Positions 34,807-48,220 of a stretch of DNA of 64,000 bases are shown piece by piece; positions within the stretch are counted from its first letter, which is position 1; each line of letters begins with the position of its first letter. The stretch is from positions 17,329,911 through 17,393,910 of the forward strand of contig CM037843.1 of assembly GCA_021234535.1 (NCBI GenBank). The letters are read 5' to 3'. The position numbers and the translations under genes are program-made. Source of the stretch: Stichopus chloronotus. Taxonomy: Eukaryota > Echinodermata > Holothuroidea > Aspidochirotida > Stichopodidae. The notes under the pieces were generated by a model. It made no database searches and was not told where the DNA came from. It worked only from the letters and a program-made list of their open reading frames with translations.

Positions 34807-37254
34807 AGGTCCAAATTTTAGACCCAATTCGAAAACTAGTGAATTAATGGTCAGTCATCACCTGCCTCTGTCCTTGTGATAGTCATTCTATGGCTCCTTC
34901 ACCAGTGTGTTTATCATATGTCCACCCAGAAATGACCAGCAGAATGTTTTAAAGTTTGACTTATCTGTCAGCTGCTGGCCTGCCCTCGACAGCCAGATCA
35001 CTAGCTGTAGCGGGCACCAGGCGAAGCAGCCACTTGTACTGGAAAGAGCGATAATGCGACTTATTTGAAAATTTGTACTTTGATAGGTTATCATAGCTTG
35101 TGATGATACCCTCTCCAGACTAAGGTTGGTTGTTAATGTTAGAAAGTTTGTCAGTACAAAGGTTCATGGTTTGGGATGATGGTTGTTTGAAGAAGATAGT
35201 GTAGCCATCCATTGACTTGATCAAAGTAGACAGCTTATTAGCCACTCCAGAGCAATGGCATGAAGCAGGTGATTTCTTGATTCTTGTCATATGCCTCACA
35301 GCAGAGTCCAATCCTGCCGATGTTTGTATTTAGCCAGCCGTCCGGCCACCGGCGCTCTGCCGGCTTCTGTTTAGCGTTTTTGCTTCATCCAAATGACACT
35401 TTGGCAAACTTTGAACTTGTGACACCTGACTGTGATTTGGTGCCTTCGAGCACTCATCTGACGGCAGCACGAAGGAAAGTTCACACTTGCGAGAAATACT
35501 TGGCATAATTCTACTCCGTCTTCCTCCAGTGGAACCTGTGAGGCTTGCATGCCACTATGATGATGAGTCAAAATTGATATTTTAAGCAAAAGGTCCCTTA
35601 ATTAATAGAGATCACCCTTTTTAAAAGACAATTTGTCCTTTTAAAGTGTGGCACCAGCAGTGAAGGAAATTTGAATGTTTCACTTTTGGCATTGGCTTTT
35701 GGTTTGATGTCAGTGTCTGGTATAATATTTGCAAGGATGTATGTTTCGGGTTTAGTCGAGGGAAGACTACACATAAATTGTGTAAAGTTTCACAGATAGC
35801 TACACCTAGCTACTCCTTGTGGCCTTTTTTTATAGAACACAAAATACAGCCATACTGGTCTCTCTCATTGGACAGAAATGCTTACGAATGCACAAAACTT
35901 CGATCCACTTGTTTGCCACCTACCCTTGATTAAGTTACCTTTTCCTACAATATGAGATGGAAAAGTGCTCATCCCAAGCCACTGTAAATCTTTACATTAT
36001 TTGAGATGATGTCAGTGTTTGAAAGGAAAAGATTTCCCCAGTGTGTATCCACATCATAGTCAAAATTAGACATCAATATTGTCCAATATTAGCAGTAATT
36101 GCCTATAATAACCTCAGCAATTCTTTCAACCACCACATTGTGCCACCCTGTGTGGATTTTGTTTTTCACTCAGAGAGATTAGAAAGCTTTCTAAATGTTT
36201 GAAGAGAGATATTTTAAATTTATGGAGTAACAAGAGGGATGGCTTTGATGAAGATAATGTCAATGTCCAGCTACCATGGCCACTAATCTGTATCTGAGCT
36301 CTCTCAAACCCCTCGCATTCGTGTCGGATTTGTCGTGACCTGGCACGTCGAGCCGAGTTTGACGTCGCTGGTGATCGAATTTCCCATCCTGGGACCCAGC
36401 CTCAGCTGCGTTTGTGAGAATAGTTTTTGAGTTCTTTTTGTTTGTGTGTGAAAAAGAAAAATTACAGCAAAAAAAAAAAAAAAAAAATGAAATGATGAAA
36501 TGGAAGACACTTAACATGCCTGATGAATCCCGAGGAAAGAGAAGTAACGCTCAATGAATGCTTCAAAACAGGGGAGAGAAAAAAAGAAAAGGGAAACAAA
36601 AAACGCAGGGAAAACAAAATATTGGTGAGTTCAGTAACCGTTCGGTGACATGTCATAGAATACCCCAAACAATGCAGATCTGTTAGGCACCTCCGAAAGA
36701 ATAGAAGGAAATCACTTGAGGTCTAAACTGCATTTCTTAGCAAGCAGATGGAAATTTTAGGCACAAAAAGAGGGCTGACAAGGCTATTTTTAATAACATC
36801 AGCTCCTTGAAGTTTGAGGTTCAAAGTATTTGGAGAATATGCATCAGTCAGAAGTGAAAAATCTTCAGCTATTCGGTGTCAGATGAGAGCGCTTGCCTGC
36901 AATATCATTTGCGGTCGATGCCGTGCAGAAAGTTTGAGTATGGATTTAGTGTCGGAATGGGTTGATTGGAATTCAGTTATTATGAAAATCGGTTTGAAAA
37001 CGTTGCAAATAAGTTGTTGGCTAGAACATGATTCAGATCAGCAAACTAAGGAAAATAAGTCCTGCTGATCATTCTTACTGAAAATGTCTAAAAATTCTAT
37101 TTAAGCAAGCAACATTTGATGCTCATGGACATTCAAACCTTTTAGAAATGTAGTTTCTTCCTTTTTTTTTCTTTGTAGCCAAGATTTCTTGATTAGCAAA
37201 ATACTGAAAAATGTGGAAATTTGATATGTGTCCGGTCAAATTTTATTCCAGTTT

Positions 37255-37600
37255 TGATCCCTTGCTGAAGTCCCAAGGAATCTTACGTGATGGTGATGTT
37301 GTGTGTGTGTGTAGATGTGTGTGTGTATGTGACACTTTGCTTGTAGACAAGATATCTCAAGAACGGTAACCATGACTGGTCTCACTCTTCATGTGTGGAT
37401 TGGTCATAATTAGTAGATAATCCCTGTTGTTTTTGGTGGTGGTCAAAGGTCATTTGAGGTAACCAAGAAGTCAAACTGTGAAAACCTTGTAAACACAATA
37501 TCTCATGAGGCGGGTGAATCTGTGGAATCTCATTTTTAACATGTGGATTGCCATATTGAATAGGTGAAAACAATTTTTTGCGCCTTATTTTTTAAGATAA
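37255..37600. repeat. GATATCTCAAGAA-type dispersed repeat (R4), best-kept copy
   Basis: Reads CTTGCTGAAG, CCAAGGAATCTTA, a TG microsatellite (37297-37330), GACACTTTGCTTGTAGACAA, GATATCTCAAGAACGG, then TTTTTGGTGGTGGTCAAAGG, TCATTTGAGG, GTGAAAACCTTGTAAACACA and a second ATATCTCA(T)GA. Diverged relatives are at 300-620 and 59515-59770. From memory this family is common in several marine deuterostome genomes. Confidence 0.7.
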
Positions 37601-40600
37601 CGTGAATGGTCATTTTGGGTTGAATGCTGATTAGCATGATGTTTCAAGAAAAATAGCTGTAATCGATCTCATACTTGTCATGTGGAGAATTTATGTTTGG
37701 TATAATATTGCCATCTATAGCAAGGAATCACAAAGCCTTTTGGCTCTCCGGTTTGATTCTACATTGATGATGCTCTGGGTAAAGTTGACGCTAGGTCGAC
37801 CTACCTCTGTGGATTCACTCTCAGATTGTCATAAATAGGTGTCAAGATTGCAATGGAGCTGTCACCTATCTGACATGTGCATGGATATGAAAAGGGTGGC
37901 CATGATGTTTAATGCAGATTAAATTTTCAGATGTAAGGTAGTCTGTCATGTGATCAGAAACTGTTCACATGTACACTTTCATGCTTAGTTTTAAATCCCG
38001 TTGCTGTGGAGTGTAGTTACTGAGTAGTTGATCACAGTGGGAGCCATCGATGGCTGCGATTACGATTACGGCACTTTGGTTACCTTGGTAACCACAGCAT
38101 GTGGAGAAATTGAGGAGGGAGTGTTGTTGATTGATAGAGAGCCAGCGACGTGCCCCCTTCTCTCACCCTCTCACCTCCTCACCGTCTCCTTCCTCCCTAT
38201 TTAGCCTCCTCCACATTCCTTTGACATTACACACAAACATGTATACCACAAGTACGCACGCTTTTGTATAAAGAAGGGTAGATAATACCCTCGAAAAATT
38301 CATGAAAGATCAAGTTTAAATTCCATTAATCATGACACACCCACCCTTTCTCCAAAACCGAGTATGCATAGCCCAACCCTCTGAAAGAACGAAGTCATCG
38401 AACCATGCAAGCCGTTCTGAATGTTGGATCTGATCGAATGAAAAAGAAAAAAAATCAGTGCCATCCTTTCTCTTTGTTTTTTGTTTTTGTTTGGAGGCAC
38501 CTTCAAAATAGGGATCGAGATATATTACCATAGCACCTGTTATGGTTTGGTGTCCTTGATACAGTGATATATGATAAAAATCATACGGTATCTAGGTATC
38601 TTTTTTTGATCAGTAATGAGCAAAATCGCTAGTGTGTAGAGGTTTTGAGCAAGTGCTGGGAGTGTGGAAATATGACGATGCAAAGCTTTAATTAAAGTCG
38701 ATTAGATTACGGTTACTGTCGTGGCTGAGTGAATGCTCCTTCGATGTGGCAGGGTGGGCATATGTTTTTGAAGTCCTGTTTCTTCGCCAGTACAACACAG
38801 CTGTGACTTTCCAATTAACTCAGTCCGGCCGCGATGCCCGTAAATTTTATCCGAGATACCCTGTTGGAGCCCTTTCGTTTTCTTTTCTTTCTACGAGCGT
38901 CACTCCGTTCTCAAGTCGAGTCAGTGTCAATGCCCGGCCAGTCATTTTTTTTGGTGAAGGTTTTGCCCCCCTTCATTGTGATAAATGCCAGTGAGAAGAA
39001 GAAGAAAAAGAAGAAGAGAGTCAAAGATCATTACATGCAGATTTACAAGTCATTGACAGGATATTTTCTTGGACAATGGCCACTGTTTTGTCCGTACGGT
39101 CGTTTGCCTTACGAGGGACAATCTCCTAGCAGTCATGACCCTCCTCACGAAGAGTTGAAATCGGGACAACAACCTGTCGTTGACTCTCTCTTCCTCCCTC
39201 ATATTCTATCCTGTACCCTCTCAGTATGAGTTTACCATTCCAAGCCCTCTAGGGGTACATGTCTGCATGCATATGCTGAGATGACGGAAGCCTCATGAAT
39301 TTTAATGGGGCATCCTCAGTAGACAGCTCATGAGAGGTCTTGTGCCGGCACCTCGAGGCGCGCACATGCTCACCCGATAGTTCATTGACTTGCCTGAGCC
39401 TCGTAGTCGGCGACGACGGCAGCGGCGCTGCCTCTTATTTAAATATTGCAGGAAATAATTAGTGTCATCTCATGTTTCTTGGAAGGATAGATTATCCTTG
39501 ATGGAGTGTACCCCGCCTCACCATAGAATTAACAAGACATTCCACTGATTGGCAGAATGAAATTACTTCTTTACTTTTCTTCCCTTTCACCTTTTTTTTT
39601 TTTTTTTTTGTCTATTGGGAGTGTTTCCACTTACAAGGGTTCCTGTCAATGGTGCCCAGAGCACTGTCATGCTATAACTGCATGTGATACATCTTCTTTT
39701 GCATGGCTGTCCCTTCTCCATCTCAAGTAAAACCTCCAAGCTATTAACCCAGATAGACCTCAATGCTAGCTAAAGAATAGTTTCGGCAATTTCATCATTT
39801 TTGAAAGAGAGGGGAAAAGATTAGCGATACTATAAAACTAATAAAAACATTTCTTTAGATGTACACATTCGAACTACAATTTATTTTTCTTCAGTTCAGA
39901 TGATGAATTTGCATAGCTCCTGTAATTTTGGTCTAAGCCAGTGATGCGATCATACTTGTTTCTCTGATGATTACTTTATGAGTGGGAGCGGGGGGTGGGA
40001 GGGGATGGGGAATGTAGTCTGTGAGGTGGGTGCGGGGGCAGATGGGAAGTATTTTATTATGTTTTCAGCAGGAAAAGTGATAGGTTTATGAGTAGCAAAG
40101 TAGAGCTGATTGTATTTTTAACCCACCTCTTTGTCCTGCACCCACCTTTTTGGCTTTCCTTCTTACTTGTTCAGTTTTTGTGTGGATTTTGCTAATGAGA
40201 TAACATATGCTGTGAACTTCATGATGACATATTCATACAGAGGGTGGGGCTTTCATTCGTAGTTAATGAAAGAATGAACTACATTGTAATCTGTCTTCCT
40301 CATTTTTTCATTTTCCCACTTGCCTCTACCCCCTCCCAACCCTCCCCCCATGCTCTCTCTTCACCTTTAGCTTCTTTTATGTCAAGTATACTTGATACCC
40401 CATATCATGATGTAAACCCTGAATTCTGTACAGGTCTATGACCTTCATGAAGGTACTGGGGCTGACATTCTCCGAGTGATGTGTACTCTTCATTATGGTA
40501 GTTGTGCTGTTCAGTTTAACTCTCACTTGGGTTTCTTCAAAATGCGTGACTTTTTTTTGCAGTTACACGTTTTGTTTTTTTCTTTGAAGTTTTATTTTTA

Positions 40601-43087
40601 GGGTAGGGAAGGGTCGTTAACCGAGAGCTGATTGAACATCGTCTTTTCTGAATACATGGCCTTGACTCGAGAGGGCCCACTCCTGCACTCTTACTTTTTC
40701 CTCGACATTCACAAATCAGAGGGTTTGCTTTTGTAAGTGCCATTAGTCGTATTAAAGCAAGAGAGTTTGGTTAATGGCACTGTCGAGTATCAAACATATT
40801 TAAAGTTAGGTTTTCAGAAATTGCACTTTTTATTTTTTGAGGTGATGAAGATTTTTGCCTCCCTGTGCACAGCCACCTTTAATCTCTTGTGTGACTTTCA
40901 ATTGCTCTAAGATAGTGTGGATTTAATTCTTCTTAAATGTGATGTACTTTCGTCAGATTATTTAAACAAAGGGCTTGATTTAATGCAAGAGTGTACCCTG
41001 AGAACTAGAGCAATGCCATCAGTAGAGTAAAGCTGAATTAGAACATAGAAGGATTGACAGCCATGTGACTTCATGTGCCCCAAAACAAGAGTCACTTTTG
41101 CTGATTCTATCACTGATTGCATGACGAAGAAAATATGTCGCCATTGTGGAGTTCTTGGCCAATTGTTTAGTTAAGAACTAGGTGATACACTGAAGATTTA
41201 TTCTCATCTAGATAAAAGTTTCTTTTGTAAAGAAGGTTCTGTTATTGTTTGTATCCTCAGTTGTCAAATCTTCTGCGATAGTCAATGTTTCATTTAATTT
41301 GCTTCCATCCCTCCTCATTAAACTATCTCTGCCCCTCTAATGACAATGTCAAAGGTCGTGGACAGTGGTATCATGACTGGGGACACCAAGGGGGCCACAC
41401 CCCATCAGCATATTTTAGGGACACCGCCAGAGTAAAATGGCGCCTGTGGAGTCTGTGAAACCAATTTCCAGCACTCCAGTGGGTATTTTCATCCAAAAAT
41501 TTTGGTGGTATGCTGCACCATTACTGATGGTGGTCCTCCAGTTATATAGTATTCCTGCAATTCTAACTAGCATGTAAGTGGTGATGGTAGCCATTTGAAC
41601 CATGCCCCCCCTCAGGAAAAATGCACCCGTGCTGCGACTGCACAAGGGGTCATAAATTACACTGTTATCCTAGGAACTTAATGTCTGCAGATGCAGTTAT
41701 GTTTGAACCAAGTACATCAGTAAATTTTCTCTTAAACTTCTGAGTGCATGTTTGACAGTAGGAGAGAATATAGAGGTTAATTGACCAACAGCAACTGATT
41801 TCATATGTTGGATGATAGAAGATTTGATGACAGTCAATCAGGTTAAGTGAGGAAGGGGGTTGGACGTCAGCATTCAAGAATGCCACATGTATGCACTGTG
41901 TAGATTGAGTATGTGAGTCCTGTGTAAAGACAGATAACTCCAGACCAGGTAAACACCCCTGCTACTGTACAAAAGAAAACCTAACCCCTGTGACTGCATA
42001 TAAACTGTCTTAATTCTTAAGTACTATGTTCAGGTACCATTTTAACCAAACACCTTGAAAGGAGGAGGGGGGTGGGAGAATTATGGTGATAGTTGACCTG
42101 GCCTGATTGTTCAATGTAGATCATCATACATCCCTTATCGTGTCACTCACCTCCCCTCTCAGAATTTGTGTACATCTTTTTCTGCTACAGTATCAAACTT
42201 TTCCAAAGAAAAAAGAAAGGAGAAGAAGAAAAAAAAAGAGATGATAACATGGCGTGCTCCATCCTCTATGAGTGCTTTGGCAACCACTGACAGTGGCACC
42301 ATTTGCCAGAGACAGCACTTTTTACATACCTGTCAGATCTGCTAGAGGCCTCAGAAATACGCGACGGGGTGGGGACAGTCCTGTCGTGGTGACGTCGTAT
42401 GTTGTGCATTCATTGCAATGGTGACAACAGATTGTTTAGATGTATTCATTCAGTAATTATAGCCGGTAGTGACAAAAAATGCAGAGCAATTACGGTGATA
42501 TTGCTGATGTTCCTTGGAGCAACATTGACAGTAAGAGTCAAGTAAAGTTACAATTGTTCAATTCAACAAATGCCACAGAGAAACACTTACCTTGGCTGTT
42601 AGATGCTTTGTATCCCCTTGTAATATTGCAGTGGTTCTTGAATCATACGTAATAATGTTAGGATGTTTTTTTTTCCCCACCTGTAATTGAGTAATATAGG
42701 CATGGTTGGATTTAAAAGATAATAATAATAAACATCAGACACTGACAAAATAAGCTTGAACTTGCAGACTTGCTGTGCATGTTGAAATTTGCAGTATTTC
42801 TTCTGTAAGATTCCTCGGTATCTGTGATGTTCAAATCTGTCGGTCCCTCATGCAGTAAACATTCTCATGGCAAGGCATAGTGTGTGGCATAACAATCAGC
42901 TGAGGTTGCTTTTGTTTCTGATAGCTGATGTGTTGGGTTTAAAAGAAAATGATTTTTTAACAGAAAGGGGCTTCCATTGGAATTGGCCAATATATTACCT
43001 TTTAAAAATTGTTTCCATGCAAGATTTTGTACCCCAAACAATTGATCTTACTTCTCTCTCATCCATTGCATGGAAATATTGTACTCT
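37601..43087. other. Non-coding stretch without recognised gene
   Basis: Includes a GAA-rich run (38995-39022), a CpG-dense patch (39345-39440) next to TATTTAAATA, a T run near 39592-39609 and possible hAT-like ends near 41363 and 41664. The 131-codon frame at 38834-39229 owes its length partly to the GAA run and shows no family resemblance. Confidence 0.5.
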
Positions 43088-43800
43088 TAAACTAGTGCAT
43101 GGTCACATCTCTGTGAGGTTTGTTTGACAGCAAACAGCATTTTAGGATTGTGACAGATTAGGTATGATGTGGTACAGAATCAAAAGTATGAAAGGCAATA
43201 GTTGCCGAAGACAGGTAATGTTCAAACCAGTAAAGTGTGGGGATATTTCAGCTACAGTTACTTAACTATGCCCCAAGTTGATCTGACATTTGTAAATTAT
43301 CTGTGAGCAAATTCTGTATTCCAACTGGCAGTTTTAACTATATTCCATGTGGGTGCTGGTGTATGTAAACTTTGCACAAGCCGCACAACTGTACACAACA
43401 GGACACGAATGTCAAGACAGATGAATGTTTTTGTCTCCACCTAGAATTTTAAAGTTCTAGTTTGCAAATGATGCGCATGATCGCCACTCTGTGAGGTTTA
43501 TTTGGCAGGAAATATCTTTTTCGGTTTGAGGGGGTAAATCTGGTACTGTGTCAAAAGTACCAAATGCAACTTGATACACAACTTAGTGCAATAGTTGCAG
43601 GAGACAGGTAAGCTCATTCATTTGTTAATATTCAAACCAGTGAGTTTGGTGATATTTCAGCTATACTTAGTAGAAAATGCCCAAGTTGATCTGACATTTA
43701 TGAAACTCTGGGCAAAGTCCACATTCCCAACAGTAACGTCCAGCTGGATTTCCCAGTGGGCACTGACCTACGTGAACTTTGCAAGTTTTACAACATAGCA
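43088..43800. repeat. Imperfect tandem duplication, period about 380-390 bp
   Basis: Unit 1 (about 43088-43467) and unit 2 (about 43468-43800) share, in order, CTGTGAGGTTT (43111 and 43489), ATAGTTGC..GAAGACAGGTAA or GGAGACAGGTAA, TTCAAACCAGT, GATATTTCAGCTA, CCAAGTTGATCTGACATTT and TGGGCACTG-like text followed by GTGAACTTTGCA. Spacing of matching words is 378-393 bp. No coding frame spans both. Confidence 0.8.
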
Positions 43801-46800
43801 TGAATAGGTGAATGTCTTTGCTCCCAAACCAGTGGGGTAAAGTTTAATTAACTTTGCAGTCGAAAGCATTACCGTTGTTTACAGACGGTGAAAGTGTTCT
43901 AAGTAGGTGAAAGGTCTAGCACTGTTGTTGACATTATATGGCACACTTGGCAGCTTTTTTTTGAAGATCTTCATCGTGTGTTTAATTCTCAACAAAGTCT
44001 GAAGACCTCCATTGACTTTGTTTTTCCCTCGACAAACATCTGTCCTGTGATGTTAGTGCAACAAACAACATCAGGCAGTGAGTTTACAATACCTCAGTGG
44101 ATCGTCATGTGGTGACAACTTCAGGTGTCAGGCAAACATAAACAGACATACTTCGAGGGTAGCGCAGGGAGTCACCATGCGAAAAGGTTTTACACTTTGT
44201 TTATCTGCACCGTCTCCCTTTAGGTGACCTGCCAAGGCACACAAGCCTGCAAATATCTTGTGTGAAAAAGAGGGCCTGTTGCATTGCGATCAATCTCAAC
44301 CAAAGAATATTCCCCTCATCAATTTACAAAGTTTATGAAATTGAAAAGTTGTGGAAAAAGTTGAAACATTCAGTGTAGTCTCTGTTGATGTAAAAAAAAA
44401 AATATTTTTGTTCAGCCAAATTTTGGCTGTGTCAGTCAGCGTCTTCTCATCCACCCTTTGTAGGATTGCATGCAATATGTTTCATTTAGATAAAAATTAC
44501 CTACGAAAATTTGATCGGAACCTTTCTCACAAATGATGGATCTTCCTTCTGTAGACTCAAAGGTAAAAAGGATAAACAAGACAAGCGTCAAAGAGTTCTT
44601 CGCAGATCAAAGAAAACACCGCAATGTTTACTGTTCCCATAAGGAGAGCCATGAAAATTTAGAGAATAAGAAAAAAAAAATGTCCATAACCTTACACGTA
44701 AACATTCAACTTGAAGTATTAGCCATATGAAATATTTATTCTCGGGCAACCATAAGGTCAAATGCAATTACACTTGTGTGTGTATTTGTAGAGCCATCTG
44801 TGGTTTGTAAGACTCATCAATTCGTTCGGCAGGGAACCATGTGTAAAGTGATACCATGGAGGGTCAACATTAACTTAGGTATATTACGATGCTGTAATTT
44901 TTTTCCCCCTAGGACCAATGGAAGCGACCACTAATTTCTTTGCAAAAATCTTGACTCTTGACCTTGGGCTGATGTTTTTTAATAGTTTTTCATTTTATCC
45001 TTGCAAATTTCTGGAAATAACCCCTCTATCCACCTGGTAAAATTCCGACTAGCAGGACATGCTGGATCCATACCAAGAGCTTCTGTGAAACTTGCTGTAA
45101 TGTTACCATTTAATGAATATGCCCAGTGCACTGATGTCACATAAGAACAAGCAAGGGCGCCCCCCTGAGGGCAAAAAAACAAACAGTATGTATGGTCACG
45201 CTAGGCTTGTGTAGATCGAATGGCAGAGAGTGAGAGACAATGTGCATTTGTCGATTTTAGTAGCTCATCCTCTAGGAGGGCGCCTTGACGCTGTATCACT
45301 GTGACGTCACATACGGAGGGGTCTGTAAAAGAAGTATAACAGAGCATTAGCTAGGATCTGATGGGCATCATTAAAACTTTGTCAGGAATCCTTTAGCTAC
45401 GAGTTTGTCAGAAGCTTTTTGAAAACAGATTATTGCTTTACTCACTGAAATGGTTTAGAGAGTGTAAACATTTCATGTGTTGTAGGTATAACACATTAGT
45501 CGACCTAGGGCACTTAACGTTTTTTTTTTACAGATTTCTTCTGTCTCAAATGGATGACAAGAACGTTCGTTGTTCCTTGATCTGATAATCCCTCAGAACA
45601 CCTCGACTTGTTATCCTACCAGTCAATAGGGAAAAGAAAAAGAAATCTAGGAGGCATAAATACACACAGAGAGATGGCAAGTTTATTTGCAAACTGTGTT
45701 AATTTTGGTCTTATTTGTGGTTTAATAGTCAGCTTTGTCCTAATTAACCCACAATCCCTGCCAATCTGTTTCTTTTTTTTTTCTCAGAGAGCACATTTAT
45801 TCTTTTTGCTTGGGTATGCAGTATGTAGTTGAATTGAGGTTATTCATTCCAGGGATAACTCCTGGGCATCATCATCATCATCTTACCAGAGTTGATTATG
45901 TTCATTTATTTGAGCTCACTTTTGAAGGATCGTGACCTGCTTTCGGTTTCCCTGTGACACAAGTCGGTGACCGCGTCACATGAGCCTAGCCTCTGCTGCT
46001 CCGTGGTCACAGCCTGTCATTGGCATCCAGAGCCAGGTCAATGCTCTACGAGTCACGCCCTACTTGTCTTCTCTTCCCTTTCCTATCCCTTCTTACTTCT
46101 ACCTGTTTTTGTTCTTCTATGCTCCCCTTTTTTTTTAATCTTCCCATTATAAACACTGTGGTTTCACATTGTAGTTTGATAGTAAATACTGCAGTTCCAA
46201 AGGGCTGTGGAGGTGGAAGCGCGCTGTGGGCAGTGGCAGTGGGCGAGGACGTTGAACCAGGTTCTAAGTACATTTCTGCAATCGGTGTATGATTAGAGAT
46301 GTCTGGGAGGCTACAGCCCAAACGGTTTAATGATAACCAGGCAGCAAATTGTCATTAATTTGAGTAAATCTGATCCTAGCTTTTTATCGCCTGTATTTCA
46401 TGACTTCAAATGCGGCTATCCGTTGCTGTACCTGCCGACGTTCAGACAGACGCTGTGAGCTCCGAGAGCAAAGGCCTTTGCCGAACCAGTGGTGTTGTTA
46501 ATCTTTTTTTTTTTTTTTAATTTAAACTAAACAATGCAAGCATATAAAGTAAATTGTCTCCAGATGTTTTAATAGCGACGAGGGAGAAAATGTGGCACAT
46601 TTCTGGTCGTTAAAACAATTTGACTGAGCCATAGACTTGAAAATTCAGTTGTATTTGCAATATCCCAGTTGCTCATGTAGTGTGAGCATGGTTGTTGAAT
46701 TTGCTGTCTTGATTCTTGGGATCATTTTCTCCTAAATCAAAAGATGAAAGAAGTTATGGATATGAATTTACTTTCCCAAAAAGATTGAGCAAAATCTCAT

Positions 46801-48108
46801 TATTTCCTCCTTATTCAATGTCAATGCCTATATTAAAATTTTCTGTTATCAATGTAGGTAATTTCAATAATTTACAACTGTAGGCAAATATTTTGTATGA
46901 CATACAGACCCTGTGGCATCAGATTTTTCCACCTCATGTGTGTCTGTTTGGGGCAGTAAAGGTATGCCCTGGATTTACTATTATTTGTCTAGGGTGACCT
47001 ACAGTATGACCTATTTTCTGTGCAAAGTCTGACAAAGTATGTGTGGTTTAGAACATAGCCAGATTTATTGCTTGGGGGGGGAGGGTGGATATAAGGGGAG
47101 AGGTGTCACAGAGGGTGGCTCTGATTGCAAAATAGGGTCATCATAACCGTATTTTTAACTATGTACTGATACTGAATTTTTCCCTGTTTCTGTCTATATT
47201 TTGTGTGAAAATATAGATCCCTTCTTTGATATGAAGCCTACCCCCATGCTGCCCCTCCTATGTCTAAAGCCTTTTGGTAATCGTAGAAATGTGTAGCTCA
47301 TTATGATGCCATGATATGGCTGTGTACCAATGCAGACTGGTAAATTCCACACATATGGGCCTTTAATCAGGCTTTTTAAGTGCAGAGAGGAAATTAGAAC
47401 AATTGGTCACACGACTTGGGAAGTAAATATTACACAAAGTGCTACAAAATTTCCGTACGAATCTGCAAGTGGCATTCCTTTGACTTGTTGTAAGCAACCA
47501 GCTGTAAAATCGTGGACCCATTCCAAGGACCTTTCACTGTCGGCGGCCCCTTTACTGTACTGAGCAGTATTTTGGTGTGGCTGTGTTATGTTTCTAGTAA
47601 CTTTAGCCCAGACTGTATTGTGAGGAATATTTCTATGAAGTTTTCCCAGTCACAAGCCAGTCTGCAAGTTTATAGGAAAAAGATTTTTTTTTATGAATTA
47701 TATTACTGCCGTATCCTTTCTGGACCCTCTCTTTGGTTATTGTGTTGTTCTTCTTCCCCTTCTCCCTCTCCACCCAATTTCTCAATAGCCCCCTCTCCAC
47801 CCTATCTCTCAATAAGTCTCTAGACTTTTGTCTGAATGGTGCAATTAAAAAAAATTTGCATAACTTTTGAACAAGTGGAAATCTCAATATTTTTGCATAT
47901 GCATGCAATCACTTTAATGTTTACAAGGGAATTTGCAATCAGAGATGACAGCTCTCAAGATTGCAGTTGAGAATTAGGAGTGTAATTGCCCCAGTTATTG
48001 AAGATTATAAAAATGTTTTTCCAGGAGTCTAAATTAGGGGGCACCTCATGGCATCAAAGAAACTGAAACTAGTGAGTCATTTACCTTAATTAATAAACCC
48101 CTTATAGG
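43801..48108. other. Non-coding stretch without recognised gene
   Basis: Holds an ATC microsatellite (45867-45882), CpG-richer patches near 45240-45320 and 46190-46260, and a T run near 46506-46518. No conserved exon was recognised. Confidence 0.5.
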
Positions 48109-48220
48109 TCATTCCTCAGTCATCCCCGGGTTCAAAGGCAGTCCCTGAAGTTCAAACACCTCCCTCGCTGTGGAGGCTAAGAACGTGCCCTCCGCTGGCA
48201 TGAAGGCAGTGAACTGTTCC
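48109..48220 (-). CDS. Candidate terminal coding exon of an unidentified minus-strand gene
   Basis: On the minus strand a plausible acceptor (CCCTTTGTCTGATGCCAG) precedes G GAA CAG TTC and an open segment of 36 codons ending in TGA at 48111-48109. It encodes EQFTAFMPAEGTFLASTARE and then VFELQGLPLNPGMTEE. Third positions are mostly G or C, as in the confirmed exons and unlike the flanks. The other two minus frames and the + frames are interrupted sooner or look less protein-like. I do not recognise the protein and found no partner exons, so it may be chance. Confidence 0.25.

Larger units (their letters stand above)
29136..37250. other. Non-coding stretch without recognised gene
   Basis: Contains a long polypyrimidine tract (30240-30350), CpG-rich patches near 32040-32110, 35330-35370 and 36300-36420, and a 33-bp two-copy tandem repeat (34741-34806). 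Several frames near 32.3-32.6 kb and 33.0-33.3 kb stay open on both strands, which argues against real coding. Confidence 0.5.

Noticed and set aside
36260..36517. Minus-strand frame (GSQDGKFDHQRRQTRLD) with an acceptor-like AG
   Set aside because: It sits in a CpG-rich patch where the opposite strand is also open. No donor or homology was found.
38834..39229. 131-codon open frame on the + strand
   Set aside because: It is interrupted by a GAA/AAG run coding KKKKKKKR, has no family resemblance and overlaps another open frame. Length alone is not unusual for 64 kb searched in six frames.
44563..44643. Lys-rich segment after an AG (LKGKKDKQDKRQR) as the PPP1R21 C-terminus
   Set aside because: The vertebrate tail is Lys-rich too, but the conserved exons that should precede it are absent and the composition alone proves nothing.
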